A DNA stretch of 64,000 nt from Turneriella sp942492915 (GTDB lineage Bacteria > Spirochaetota > Leptospiria > Turneriellales > Turneriellaceae), in the NCBI GenBank assembly GCA_942492915.1, contig OW818662.1, forward strand, positions 1,736,001 to 1,800,000. The letters run 5' to 3'. Under the pieces are notes generated by a model. The model saw nothing but the letters and a program-made list of their open reading frames with translations, was not told the DNA's origin and did no database searches. The stretch's first letter is position 1; every line of letters starts with the position of its first letter. Below, piece by piece: positions 43,219 through 52,447 of this stretch. Position numbers and translations under genes: made by a program.

Positions 43219-44160
43219 ATGAAAAACCTCGCCTTGCTGCTATTCGTGCCTGTCGTGCTGGCCGGTGCCGCCACAAAACAAGGTCCAGGCCCCGATTTCA
43301 GCCGGCCACAGACGTTTCTGCAACTAGCCGATGCATTCGCCGACGAGCAGGATTATTACCGTGCAATTACCGAGTATAAGAAGGTTATTCACCTCTTCCC
43401 GAAATATGAAAAACTCGATTGGGTGCATTTCCAGATCGGCAAAATGTACTACGAAGGCGGCAGGTATCCGCAGGCGAAACACGAGTTCTTGCCGCTGACC
43501 GATTCAACCGATACACGCCTCAAGTTTATCTCGCTCAATTTTATGGCGCTGAGCTATTATGAAAATACCGAATACACAAATGCCTCGCGCCTCTTTGCCG
43601 ACTTAAAGGGCGACGCAGCCGGCAAGCCCTACCTGCTCGACTACACCATCTATGGTTCAATGGCTGCGGCCGGCGACAAGAAGTTCGACGAAGCGCTCAA
43701 AGAAATGACTGCGGCACGCGACCAGTGGAAAGCGAAACAACCGGGAGTCGACGGGGGCACTGCCGTATTGCCGCAATATGAATCTTTCTTTGAAAAGACC
43801 GTGCCGTTGCTCGAGAAGGCCGAAAAACTTTCAACCAAGAGCCCCTATTGGGCGGTATTTTTTTCAGCCATTTTTCCTGGCGGCGGGCATTTTTTTCTCG
43901 GGGAATGGGATACCGGTATCGTGAGCCTGAGTCTCGTCGGCGGCGCTGCCTTTCTCGCGTACGACGGTTTTATGCGCGACAGCACGGTGCAGTCGATTCT
44001 GTTTACCACCTTTGCGACCGGTGCTTACATTGGCCAGGCCTACTCAAGCTACCGCACGGCCCGCAAATATAATGAAGAACTCGGCGATGCCGAGTTCAGA
44101 GAACTCAACCGCCAGTTCAGAAGCCTCAACGTCGCCCTGCAGTTTCAGACACGGTTTTGA
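43219..44160 (+). CDS. TPR-repeat exported/membrane protein
   Basis: This 313-residue protein has a signal peptide (MKNLALLLFVPVVLAGA). TPR-like helices cover about residues 30-200 (ADAFADEQDYYRAITEYKKVI, FQIGKMYYEGGRYPQAKHEF, MALSYYENTEYTNASRLFAD). The C-terminus has hydrophobic segments (YWAVFFSAIFPGGGHFFLGEW, VSLSLVGGAAFLAYDGF, ILFTTFATGAYIGQAYSS) similar to the DUF5683/TM2-like end seen in Leptospira and Bacteroidetes proteins. It probably acts as an inner-membrane scaffold facing the periplasm. It is coupled to yidD. Confidence 0.7.
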   Translation: MKNLALLLFVPVVLAGAATKQGPGPDFSRPQTFLQLADAFADEQDYYRAITEYKKVIHLFPKYEKLDWVHFQIGKMYYEGGRYPQAKHEFLPLTDSTDTRLKFISLNFMALSYYENTEYTNASRLFADLKGDAAGKPYLLDYTIYGSMAAAGDKKFDEALKEMTAARDQWKAKQPGVDGGTAVLPQYESFFEKTVPLLEKAEKLSTKSPYWAVFFSAIFPGGGHFFLGEWDTGIVSLSLVGGAAFLAYDGFMRDSTVQSILFTTFATGAYIGQAYSSYRTARKYNEELGDAEFRELNRQFRSLNVALQFQTRF

Positions 44161-44216
44161 AACTGCGGCGACGGGTTGCTGGGTGCAGCACACGTCAACG
44201 GCATCAAACACCAGAT

Positions 44217-44630
44217 TCAAGGATAGTCAAACGTCACCAGATTTTGCGTGGTAACCGCAGACTCGCGGTAGCCGTCGAAACCCGTGACCACGACGCTTGT
44301 CGTGGTGTAAGGCACCGAGGCCAGATAAAACGTGCGCACCCCGGCCGTGGTGATCGCACGATCGAGGTAGCGCGCCTCGTAATATTTTGCAGGCACCCCC
44401 GGATAAACATAGATAAAGTACGTCGCCACTTCTGCCGCCGATTCGGGGTCCATCGAAGCAGTAAAATCAAATTTAAGGTTGGTTTTGTCAAAAACCAACT
44501 GCGGCACCGAAGGCGGTTTTCCGCCGGCGATTTTTTCCGTGCCTGAATAATAGTCTTCGGCAAGCGGCGCATTCACAGTACAGGCGTTCAGGCACATAAG
44601 CAGGCCAGCGAGAGCGAGTACTTTCGACAT
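44217..44630 (-). CDS. Lipoprotein of unknown function
   Basis: From the ATG at 44630 (MSKVLALAGLLMCLNACTVN) this is 137 residues, with lipobox LNAC and acylated Cys17. The mature part is a small beta-rich domain (SVPQLVFDKTNLKFDFTASM, YFIYVYPGVPAKYYEARYLD, TTSVVVTGFDGYRESAVTTQ), which resembles a fibronectin-III-like fold. An upstream start at 44654 would spoil the signal. It lies 4 nt after the TPR lipoprotein gene, so the two lipoproteins are in one operon. Confidence 0.7.
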   Translation of the reverse strand: MSKVLALAGLLMCLNACTVNAPLAEDYYSGTEKIAGGKPPSVPQLVFDKTNLKFDFTASMDPESAAEVATYFIYVYPGVPAKYYEARYLDRAITTAGVRTFYLASVPYTTTSVVVTGFDGYRESAVTTQNLVTFDYP

Positions 44631-44634
44631 CCGC

Positions 44635-45174
44635 CTAATTTTTCCCGGGCACAACCGCAGGCGCAGGCTGTTGGGATTTTTCAGGTGCGGGCATTACCGC
44701 AGGCGGCACGTCTGCCGGGACAACTTGCGGCTGTTGCATTTTCTTATAAGCTGACTGTGACTGGTTCAGGTAGACACTGATGCGGTGGTTGTGTTTGATT
44801 TCTTCGGCGTCGGAGGAAAGGCCGGCCTGCATCAAAAGTTCGTCGGCCTCCCGGTAACGGCCTTCGAGAATAAAACAAACAGCGACGTCGTTTTTCCAGT
44901 AAGCGGCCTGAATATTCGGCAGGTCGGCGCCTTCTGTGCGCGAAAGCAGGTTCAGGGCTTCGGCGGTTTTGCCTTCGAGCAGCGCGTTATATGCCAGGCT
45001 CGTGTCAGGGACATTGCGGTCGGTGAAAAAGAACAGCGTACCGAACTGTTTCGAATTGCCGCCCTGCCCGAGGTGCGGTGTGGGCAGCACCACGTTCACC
45101 GAGTGTGCAACTCCCGCTGTACAGGAATACCCACAGGTTGCGACGATGAACATCAGCAAATATCGTTTAACCAC
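44635..45174 (-). CDS. TPR-containing lipoprotein
   Basis: This 179-residue protein has signal peptide and lipobox-like MVKRYLLMFIVATCGYSC (Cys18 a likely acylation site, typical of relaxed spirochaetal lipoboxes). Two TPR-like helical pairs follow (AYNALLEGKTAEALNLLSRT, VAVCFILEGRYREADELLMQ), and then a Pro/Ala/Gln-rich tail (VPADVPPAVMPAPEKSQQPA). It sits upstream of another lipoprotein gene. It is probably an outer- or inner-membrane adaptor. The partner is unknown. Confidence 0.65.
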   Translation of the reverse strand: MVKRYLLMFIVATCGYSCTAGVAHSVNVVLPTPHLGQGGNSKQFGTLFFFTDRNVPDTSLAYNALLEGKTAEALNLLSRTEGADLPNIQAAYWKNDVAVCFILEGRYREADELLMQAGLSSDAEEIKHNHRISVYLNQSQSAYKKMQQPQVVPADVPPAVMPAPEKSQQPAPAVVPGKN

Positions 45175-45305
45175 AATAAGCCGCTATTACCACCGTTGCT
45201 CAGGCAGAAAAGTCAATTTCATGCTGAGAAAGGTTCACCGAGACGGGCAGCCGTTGCCGAACTATTTATTGTCCGCATGAGTCGATTTCCATTATTTTCT
45301 TGAGC

Positions 45306-46265
45306 ATGAGCGCAAATCACTACGATACCATCATTGTCGGTTCGGGACCCGCGGGTTACACCGCGGCAATCTACACCGGTCGGGCAAATCTGAAGACCCT
45401 GGTGCTCGAAGGTATCGAGCGCGGTGGGCAGCTCATGATCACCAGTGAGGTCGAGAATTACCCGGGTTTTGCTGAGGGCATTCAAGGCCCCGAGCTCATG
45501 GAACACTTTCGCGGTCAGGCAGCGCGATTTGGCGCCGAACTGAAATCGGTCATGGCCGACAAAGCCGAACTCACCTCGGGTGCACCGTTTCGTATCACAT
45601 CTGAGGGCACGACATACACTTCTGATAGCGTCATTATCGCCACCGGCGCCACGGCGCGTTTTCTGGGAATTCCGTCAGAGCTTGCGTATAAAGGCAAAGG
45701 CGTTTCGGCGTGCGCTACCTGCGACGGTTTTTTCTTTCGCGGCAAAGAAGTTGCCGTTGTCGGCGGGGGAGATTCCGCTTTTGAAGAGGCAAACTTTCTC
45801 ACCAAATTTGCGAGCAAAGTCACGCTGCTGCACCGCCGCGATACGTTTCGCGCAAGCAAGATCATGGTCGATCGTGCAAAGGCAAACCCAAAAATTGTCA
45901 TCAAACCGTTTGTCGAAGTCGCTGAAGTTTACGGCGAAGAAAAAACCGGTACCGTTACCGGCGTTAAACTGAAAGACACACGTTCAGGCACGATCGAAGA
46001 TTTTCCCGTTCAGGGACTTTTTATCGCGATCGGCCATGTACCGAATACGGCGCTTTTCAAAGGGCAGCTCGACATGGATGAGACCGGCTACCTTCTCACC
46101 AAACCAGGCCGCACCGCGACAAATCTGCCGGGAGTTTTTGCCGCAGGCGATGTTCAGGACCATTATTACCGGCAGGCGATTACGGCCGCAGGTTCGGGCT
46201 GCCAGGCCGCGATCGAGGCAGAAAGGTATCTCGAAAGTATTCACGCCAACGCACTACCCGCCTAA
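45306..46265 (+). CDS. trxB: Thioredoxin reductase
   Basis: TrxB transfers electrons from NADPH through FAD to thioredoxin. The start is the ATG at 45306, though a TTG two codons earlier is possible. The 319 residues contain the FAD motif IIVGSGPAGYTAAIYTGRA, GGQLMITSEVENYPGF, the redox-active CATCDGFFF, the NADPH-binding VVGGGDSAFEEANFL and HRRDTFRASK, and the C-terminal GVFAAGDVQDHYYRQAITAA. It is 3 nt upstream of ilvE, so co-transcription is likely. Confidence 0.97.
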   Translation: MSANHYDTIIVGSGPAGYTAAIYTGRANLKTLVLEGIERGGQLMITSEVENYPGFAEGIQGPELMEHFRGQAARFGAELKSVMADKAELTSGAPFRITSEGTTYTSDSVIIATGATARFLGIPSELAYKGKGVSACATCDGFFFRGKEVAVVGGGDSAFEEANFLTKFASKVTLLHRRDTFRASKIMVDRAKANPKIVIKPFVEVAEVYGEEKTGTVTGVKLKDTRSGTIEDFPVQGLFIAIGHVPNTALFKGQLDMDETGYLLTKPGRTATNLPGVFAAGDVQDHYYRQAITAAGSGCQAAIEAERYLESIHANALPA

Positions 46266-46268
46266 GAG

Positions 46269-47198
46269 ATGCAAATGCAGGATTTTGAAAACAAACCCGC
46301 CTGGTTCGACGGCAAGTTCGTCGCACTGAAAGACGCCAATCTGAATATCCGTACGCATGCTCTGCAATACGGCACCGCTTTTTTCGGTGGCATGCGCGCG
46401 TATTACAGTGCGACAAAACAGAACCTGTACCTTGTTCGTCTCGAAGACCACCATGCGCGCCTTCGCCAATCAGGCCGCATTCTGCAGATGCGCTGGAATA
46501 TGCCATACAACGAGTTTAAAGAGATCACGCTGAAATTGCTGCGCGATGGCGAATGGCGCGAGAACACCTACCTGCGCCCTTTCATCTACAAATCGGAACT
46601 GTCGCTCTCGCCCCGCCTGCATAATGTCGAAGACAAGTTCGCCATGTACGCGATTCCGCTGAACGATTACCTCGATACCAAACGCGGCCTGCGCGCCGCG
46701 GTTTCTTCATGGACCCGGCTCTCTGATAACCAGATTCCGGCACGCGCCAAGGCAACGGGTGGTTATATCAATTCGGCGCTCGCAAAATCTGAGGCGCTGG
46801 AAAACGGCTTCGACGAGGCGATCTTTCTCGACCAGCGCGGCTTCGTCTGCGAAGGCTCAGCCGAAAACATCTTTATCGTGCGCAACGGCAAACTCATCAC
46901 CCCGGGTACGTCGTCGTCGATACTCGAGGGCATCACGCGCCGCACCGTAATCGAACTCGCCGCCGATCTGGGTATCGAAACCGTCGAGCGGGATATCAGC
47001 CGTACTGAACTCTACGTAGCAGACGAGGCCTTTTTCACAGGTACGGGCGCCCAGATCGGGTGGATCGAAAGCATCGACCGCCGCGAGATCGGCAACGGAA
47101 GCATCGGGCCCTTAACCGACAAACTGCGGCAGAGCTTCTTTGCCTATGTCGCAGGCGAATTGCCGCAATACATGAAGTGGCTCACCCCGGTGTATTGA
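46269..47198 (+). CDS. ilvE: Branched-chain amino acid aminotransferase
   Basis: This PLP enzyme performs the last step of Val/Leu/Ile synthesis. The 309 residues begin with AWFDGKFVALKDANLNIRTH followed by ALQYGTAFFGGMRAY. The catalytic lysine lies in ARAKATGGYINSALAKSEAL, and the PLP-binding elements include GFVCEGSAENIFIV, EGITRRTVIELA and EAFFTGTGAQI. It lies between trxB and holB with gaps of 3 and 7 nt. The pattern is the class IV aminotransferase IlvE rather than D-alanine aminotransferase or PabC. Confidence 0.95.
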   Translation: MQMQDFENKPAWFDGKFVALKDANLNIRTHALQYGTAFFGGMRAYYSATKQNLYLVRLEDHHARLRQSGRILQMRWNMPYNEFKEITLKLLRDGEWRENTYLRPFIYKSELSLSPRLHNVEDKFAMYAIPLNDYLDTKRGLRAAVSSWTRLSDNQIPARAKATGGYINSALAKSEALENGFDEAIFLDQRGFVCEGSAENIFIVRNGKLITPGTSSSILEGITRRTVIELAADLGIETVERDISRTELYVADEAFFTGTGAQIGWIESIDRREIGNGSIGPLTDKLRQSFFAYVAGELPQYMKWLTPVY

Positions 47199-47205
47199 GG
47201 CTTAC

Positions 47206-48165
47206 GTGCTGCGCATCAACGCAGAAAATGCACCACAGACAGTTGTCTTTGAAGGTGACATGTCGCCCGAAAAGGCAGCGGCGCTGAGGCAGCTCGGCTG
47301 CGACATTCTGCACAAACACCGTCGCGACGCATCTGACGGCGAAGCGCTGACCTCGATGCTGGTGCATGAGAACCGGCATCCCGATCTGATAGAATTTTCG
47401 GGCGAGACGGTGCTGATCGGCAGTGAAAAAGATGCGCCGCCAGGCACCATACGCCACCTGCAGCGCAGGATTCTGCCCTACGCCCCCTGGAAATCGAATG
47501 CACGCGTTGTAATTTTTCAGAATGCCGCGGGCGTCAAAGACGAAGCCGAAACGGCGATGCTGAAAACGCTCGAAGAGCCCGCGCCATTCCATTACTACTT
47601 TTTGAGCGTACCCACCGCAGAAATATTGAAAGAAACCATCAGATCGCGCGCAGTCATTACCCGGGTTCACATACCTCATGGTGAGCAGAGCCTGCCGTCA
47701 GATGTCTGGCTCAGATTTTATCATCTTACGGGCGTTCGCGATTTTATGCTGCAATACCCTGAAGCCAGCGAAAGACTCATCGCCGAAACGCGCGCGGCCT
47801 GCGATACGCTGGCGTATTCAAACGATGATTTTCAGGCGCTGGAGCGCATTCTCTATACCGTGCCACGACAGTTATTTGACAAAGAGACCATCACGGTACA
47901 AACACGCGCGCTGCGCTTCGCGATTCTGCCTTTTTTGGCGGCGCTCAGAGATCGCCTGACCGAAGGGCACGTTGCGCCGCTTGCACCCATCGTGCTCAGC
48001 CGCATACCGACCGCGTCTGCGCTTAGGGCGACCGAGCAGATTCGCGGCTATTTGCGAAATCTTGAAACCCGAATTTTCGGTAACAGGCCGCTGAACCAGC
48101 AGGCAGTCTTCTACAGTTTTTATTTTCGTTTTTTTCCGCTATGGATTGAGCGGGAGCGCGCATGA
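47206..48165 (+). CDS. holB: DNA polymerase III delta' subunit-like protein
   Basis: Delta' is a clamp-loader subunit of the replicative polymerase. The 319-residue protein, with GTG start, has the hallmark region NARVVIFQNAAGVKDEAETA then MLKTLEEPAPFHYYFLSVPT and KETIRSRAVITRVHI, matching the AAA+ delta' core (a degenerate SRC motif as SRA). The N-terminal P-loop is absent, as is usual for delta'. The C-terminal ~150 residues are helical and not conserved. It follows ilvE by 7 nt. A DnaX-like ATPase is unlikely because there is no Walker A. Confidence 0.8.
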   Translation: MLRINAENAPQTVVFEGDMSPEKAAALRQLGCDILHKHRRDASDGEALTSMLVHENRHPDLIEFSGETVLIGSEKDAPPGTIRHLQRRILPYAPWKSNARVVIFQNAAGVKDEAETAMLKTLEEPAPFHYYFLSVPTAEILKETIRSRAVITRVHIPHGEQSLPSDVWLRFYHLTGVRDFMLQYPEASERLIAETRAACDTLAYSNDDFQALERILYTVPRQLFDKETITVQTRALRFAILPFLAALRDRLTEGHVAPLAPIVLSRIPTASALRATEQIRGYLRNLETRIFGNRPLNQQAVFYSFYFRFFPLWIERERA

Positions 48166-48224
48166 ACTCGCCATACCATTTAAGCTCGACGCACCCGGCG
48201 AAAAGACCGGCCTGACGCAAGTAT

Positions 48225-49283
48225 ATGTGGTATCATAGCGAGATTCTCTGGGTAGCAATCAAGATCGTCGTGCTCTTTGGCGCGATGATTACCGGGGCCG
48301 CCTACTACACGCTGCTCGAACGCAAGTGGGCGGGTTATATTCAAGACCGCTACGGGCCAAACCGCGCAGGTCTCTGGGGGCTGCTGCAACCGCTCGCCGA
48401 CGGTATCAAGTTTCTCACCAAACAAGAAACGATTCCGCGCAACGCCGATGCCTGGGTTTTTGTGCTCGCACCCGCGCTTTCGATGACGACCGCAATCATG
48501 TTGTGGGCGGCAATTCCGTTCACTCCCGTATTCACGCAGGTCCCCGATTTTGTCCAGGCTGCGACCGGCAATAAAGAATTTGTTTTTCAGGTGATGAACC
48601 CGAGCGGCGGCCTGCTCTATATGTCGGCTGTGGCGTCGCTTTCGGTTTACGGTATCATGCTCGCAGGCTGGTCGAGTAACAACAAGTACGCGCTTCTGGG
48701 GTCAGTGCGAGCGACGGCGCAGATGATTTCTTATGAGCTCGCGCTCGCACTCAGCCTCGCGGTGGTTGTGATACTCGCGGGTAGCCTCGACCTGACGCGC
48801 ATCGTCAAAGCGCAACAAGATGGCTGGTTCGTTTTTACACTGCCGGGCGCGATTGCATTTCTGATTTTTCTCGTCACCATGTTCGCTGAAACCAATCGCC
48901 TGCCGTTCGATCTCGCCGAGGCCGAGAGTGAACTCGTAGTAGGATTTCACACCGAATATGGGGCCTTCAAATTTGCGCTCTTTTTTATCGCAGAATACAT
49001 GAACATGATCACGCTGTCGCTGCTGGCGGCGCTGCTTTTTTTCGGAGGTTATAACCTGCCGCAATTTCTGCCCGCAGCCGTGAAGGCGGCCTGGTACGCA
49101 CCCCTCATCGGCGCCGGCCTCTTCTTCGCGAAGGCATTCTTATTCGTCTTTCTCTTCGTCTGGGTTCGCTGGTCGATTCCGCGTTTTCGCTACGACCAGC
49201 TCATGAACCTCGGCTGGAAAAAACTCGTACCAATCGCGATGCTGAATCTGCTCATCGCCGGTTTTTGGGTTTATTACAATTAG
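48225..49283 (+). CDS. nuoH: NADH-quinone oxidoreductase subunit H
   Basis: NuoH is the membrane subunit of complex I that forms much of the quinone site. The 352 residues have eight or nine hydrophobic helices and the family motifs AYYTLLERKWAGYIQDRYGP, NRAGLWGLLQPLADGIKFLT, MFAETNRLPFDLAEAESELV followed by GFHTEYGAFKFALFF, and FVWVRWSIPRFRYDQLMNLG. Everything needed for function appears intact. No other nuo gene lies within 30 kb on either side in this window, which is unusual. The next frame holds a tiny membrane ORF. Confidence 0.97.
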   Translation: MWYHSEILWVAIKIVVLFGAMITGAAYYTLLERKWAGYIQDRYGPNRAGLWGLLQPLADGIKFLTKQETIPRNADAWVFVLAPALSMTTAIMLWAAIPFTPVFTQVPDFVQAATGNKEFVFQVMNPSGGLLYMSAVASLSVYGIMLAGWSSNNKYALLGSVRATAQMISYELALALSLAVVVILAGSLDLTRIVKAQQDGWFVFTLPGAIAFLIFLVTMFAETNRLPFDLAEAESELVVGFHTEYGAFKFALFFIAEYMNMITLSLLAALLFFGGYNLPQFLPAAVKAAWYAPLIGAGLFFAKAFLFVFLFVWVRWSIPRFRYDQLMNLGWKKLVPIAMLNLLIAGFWVYYN

Positions 49284-49344
49284 CGCGCCCGAAGAACCAG
49301 ACGCCAAAAGCCGTGACGAAGAGCAGACGCTCGACGTACGGCAA

Positions 49345-49503
49345 ATGGCGATGATCTTATTGAACTCCGTCATCTTCATCAAAATACCGCTGCTGATATT
49401 CGGTTTTCGTATGTCTGAAGAGGCGACTGCTTTCAATATCGGGGGTTTCGCGCTCTGCCTGATAATCTCTATCATTACGATGGTCCGTTTCGTGCTGAAA
49501 TAG
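49345..49503 (+). CDS. Small membrane protein downstream of nuoH
   Basis: This 52-residue ORF contains two hydrophobic segments (MAMILLNSVIFIKIPLLIFG and FNIGGFALCLIISIITMVRF). The same frame stays open upstream to about 49246, and the stretch before the ATG reads as an acidic, plausible N-terminus (APEEPDAKSRDEEQTLDVRQ). It has no ATG, GTG or TTG. Either translation begins at this ATG, or an unusual start (ATT at 49273 or 49279, overlapping the nuoH stop) is used. The position suggests an accessory membrane protein linked to nuoH. The family is unknown. Confidence 0.5.
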   Translation: MAMILLNSVIFIKIPLLIFGFRMSEEATAFNIGGFALCLIISIITMVRFVLK

Positions 49504-49549
49504 AAATAATGGTTGCAGCCGCCGAATACCGCCCGTCTCATGGAGAGCA

Positions 49550-51175
49550 TTGAAAGCTCGTTTCAACACAGTCTTTTTCGTAATGGCGCTCGCGCTCTTC
49601 GGGTGCGGTCAGCAATTACACCAGTTTACTGACGAAGATAAAGAGATTACGCTTGAATTAATCTCTGACACCACATCAAATCCTACGTTTTCTGTGACCA
49701 CGCGGCAGGTGAGCTTCGATATTTCGTTTCGCGCCGACCGCAACGGCAATTACCGTGTTCTTCACGCCGGCACCTGCACCAGCGGACAGGCTGTAGGTGG
49801 CTCCGCGACAACGGGCAGTCAGGTGACAGGCGTAATCGTAAACGTGACCGTGTTGATCGACTATGACGATCTTGCGACGTATGGGCGCCAGATCACAATT
49901 TGCGTTCAGGATACCGCAGTTTACAAGACCGCATCGCTGACGAAATCTTTCGGCACAGGAGTCGACACAGTACTCTTGAATCTTGCCACGCAGTACAACG
50001 AAACCGGAAGCAGCGCCACCATCAACTCAGGTACGAGTGCAGAATTTGTTTTGTTTCAGAACAATTGGACAACTGGGACAGAAAATCGCGGCAACGGCAC
50101 CGGCGGGCCTTATGCAGGCAACGGCGTAGACAGCCCTTATTCTCATGGCGTCTACATCGACCCCAACCACGGATATCGACTGAAGTATTTTGTTGCAGAC
50201 CGCGATAATCACCGCGTATTGATCTTTAATTCGATACCGACTGCGGGTACGGCGACGGCTGATGTCGTTGTCGGACAAACAGCCATGACCGCTGGGTCTG
50301 GCGGCGGCGCAAATTGTGGTGCGGCCATCAGTTCACAGTGTTTCGATCAACCGCAGCATGTCTCGGTCTCGTCTGGGGGTATAATGTTCATTACTGATCT
50401 GATGAACCACCGCGTGCTCATCTACAACGCAATACCTCAAACCAACGGAGCTGCGGCTAACTACGTGATTGGACAGCCCGATCTCGCGACCGGCACACTG
50501 AACAATGGGTCGCTCGCCGCTGCGGCCAGGCTGAACAATCCCGCGGCGGCATCAGTAATTGGTGGCAGGCTTCACATTGCTGATCAGGCAAATAATCGCA
50601 TCTTAGTGTTTAACTCTATCCCAACAAGCAACGGAGCCTCGGCCAATTTTGCCATCGGTCAGCTTGATACGAGTATGACGGCAAGCGGCACCGACTATTC
50701 GGTGCAGAGCAGCTACCTCAACAGCCCCTACGATATGTTTACAGACCAAAGCAGACTTTATGTCGCAGACGGCGGCAACCACCGGGTGCTCGTTTATAAC
50801 GCGCTGCCGGCCATCGCCGACGTAAGGCCTAACTTTGTTATCGGGCATAGCGGACCTGGTTTCAGCCTGGCCAATCGGGGTGCCGCACAGCCTGCCGCGA
50901 ACAGCCTCAATCAACCCCGCAGCATGGTCGCGCGAAACAACAAACTTGCCATAGCCGATCAGGGAAATCACCGCATTCTTTTCTTCGATCTGCCAATCAC
51001 GGCCGACGACCCTAGCGCCACGCATGTACTCGGCCAATTGGATTTTGTATCGGCCGGGGGCGGGACCACGCAAACAACCTACAACCTTGTCAAAGGCTTG
51101 ATTTTTGATAACGGATACATTTGGGCGGCCGACCGCGTCAATAACCGCGTTAAGATTTCACAGCTACCCTACTGA
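49550..51175 (+). CDS. NHL-repeat lipoprotein
   Basis: This 541-residue protein has a TTG start with a good ribosome-binding site (GGAGAG). The lipobox is in FFVMALALFGCGQ. Residues ~50-170 form a beta-rich domain with two Cys. From ~205 on there are at least five NHL-type beta-propeller repeats, each with a core like DRDNHRVLIFNSIP, DLMNHRVLIYNAIP, DQANNRILVFNSIP, DGGNHRVLVYNALP and DQGNHRILFFDLPI. These are followed by a VIGQ/VLGQ strand. NHL propellers are protein- or ligand-binding platforms. The protein is probably anchored at the cell surface. Confidence 0.85.
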   Translation: MKARFNTVFFVMALALFGCGQQLHQFTDEDKEITLELISDTTSNPTFSVTTRQVSFDISFRADRNGNYRVLHAGTCTSGQAVGGSATTGSQVTGVIVNVTVLIDYDDLATYGRQITICVQDTAVYKTASLTKSFGTGVDTVLLNLATQYNETGSSATINSGTSAEFVLFQNNWTTGTENRGNGTGGPYAGNGVDSPYSHGVYIDPNHGYRLKYFVADRDNHRVLIFNSIPTAGTATADVVVGQTAMTAGSGGGANCGAAISSQCFDQPQHVSVSSGGIMFITDLMNHRVLIYNAIPQTNGAAANYVIGQPDLATGTLNNGSLAAAARLNNPAAASVIGGRLHIADQANNRILVFNSIPTSNGASANFAIGQLDTSMTASGTDYSVQSSYLNSPYDMFTDQSRLYVADGGNHRVLVYNALPAIADVRPNFVIGHSGPGFSLANRGAAQPAANSLNQPRSMVARNNKLAIADQGNHRILFFDLPITADDPSATHVLGQLDFVSAGGGTTQTTYNLVKGLIFDNGYIWAADRVNNRVKISQLPY

Positions 51176-51219
51176 CCCTCTTTCGTTTACGCGCCGTCTT
51201 GCCTGTAAGATGCGGATTG

Positions 51220-52446
51220 ATGAACGATTCGAAGACTCCTGCCATCAAGAAGATGGTACTCGCGTATTCAGGTGGCCTTGACACCTCGGTGATTCTGCAT
51301 TGGGCTAAAAAAACCTACAAATGTGAAGTCATCGCATACTGCGCAGACATCGGGCAAGAAGAAGAACTGACCGGCCTCGAAGAGAAAGCAGCTCGTACCG
51401 GAGCATCGAAGTGCTACGTCGAAGATCTGCGCTCTGAGTTTGTCAGCGAATATGTTTTCCCCATGCTGCGCGCTTCTGCCGTCTACGAAATGCGCTACCT
51501 GCTTGGAACTTCCATCGCGCGTCCACTCATCGCGAAACGCCAGGTAGAGATCGCAGAAAAAGAAGGTGCCGATGCGGTCGCGCATGGCGCGACTGGTAAA
51601 GGGAACGATCAAGTCAGATTTGAACTGACATTCATGGCGCTGAATCCGCAACTCAAGATCGTCGCCCCGTGGCGCACGTGGGACTTCAAAGGTCGCGAAG
51701 ATTTGATTCGTTACGCAAAAGAAGAGAACATTCCCGTAACCGCGTCTGCCGAAAAGCCCTATTCCATGGACCGTAACGCGCTGCATATTAGCTACGAAGG
51801 TGGTGTGCTCGAAGACCCGTGGCATGAGTATAAAGAAGATATGTTTATACTCACCAAAAGCGCCGACAAGGCGCCTGACAAAGCAGAAGTTCTTGAGATT
51901 GAATTCGTAAACGGAAACGCGGTTGCTGTAAACGGCAAGAAAATGGCTCCCTTCGAGCTGCTGATGCACCTGAACAAAATCGGCGGCGAACACGGTGTCG
52001 GCCGCGTTGACATCGTTGAAAACCGCCTTGTCGGTATCAAATCGCGCGGGGTTTACGAGACTCCGGGCGGCACAATTCTGCACCTGGCGCACCGAGATCT
52101 CGAATCGATTACCCTCGAACGCAACCTGCAGCACCTCAAAGACGAACTGAGCCTCAAGTACGCTCGTCTTGTCTACAACGGCCAGTGGTTCACGCCCGAA
52201 CGCGAGGCGCTGCAGGCATTCGTCGACCAGACAAATCGTGCGGTCAATGGTGCCGTTAAAGTCAAGCTCTACAAGGGCAGCGCGCAAGTTGTGGCACGTA
52301 AATCGCCGAATTCGCTCTACAGTGCAGCCCTGGCTTCATTTGAGAAGGAAAACGTCTATAACCAGTTCGACGCAGAAGGTTTTATCAAACTTTTTGCGCT
52401 GACCGCACGCAACTCGTATTCAGAGTACAAAAAACTGATCGATTAG
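51220..52446 (+). CDS. argG: Argininosuccinate synthase
   Basis: ArgG condenses citrulline and aspartate with ATP in arginine synthesis. From the ATG at 51220 this is 408 residues. The PP-loop is MVLAYSGGLDTSVILHWAKK. Further motifs are LGTSIARPLIAKRQVEIAEK, AHGATGKGNDQVRFELTF, YSMDRNALHISYEGGVLEDP and GGTILHLAHRDLESITLERN. An upstream start at 51199 would add seven residues of no family similarity. The next gene starts 1 nt after its stop. No other arg gene is in the window. Confidence 0.97.
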   Translation: MNDSKTPAIKKMVLAYSGGLDTSVILHWAKKTYKCEVIAYCADIGQEEELTGLEEKAARTGASKCYVEDLRSEFVSEYVFPMLRASAVYEMRYLLGTSIARPLIAKRQVEIAEKEGADAVAHGATGKGNDQVRFELTFMALNPQLKIVAPWRTWDFKGREDLIRYAKEENIPVTASAEKPYSMDRNALHISYEGGVLEDPWHEYKEDMFILTKSADKAPDKAEVLEIEFVNGNAVAVNGKKMAPFELLMHLNKIGGEHGVGRVDIVENRLVGIKSRGVYETPGGTILHLAHRDLESITLERNLQHLKDELSLKYARLVYNGQWFTPEREALQAFVDQTNRAVNGAVKVKLYKGSAQVVARKSPNSLYSAALASFEKENVYNQFDAEGFIKLFALTARNSYSEYKKLID

Positions 52447-52447
52447 T

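Noticed and set aside
51268..52287. 339-codon minus-strand ORF antisense to argG
   Set aside because: argG is unmistakable on the plus strand. The antisense frame has shadow composition and no recognisable motif.
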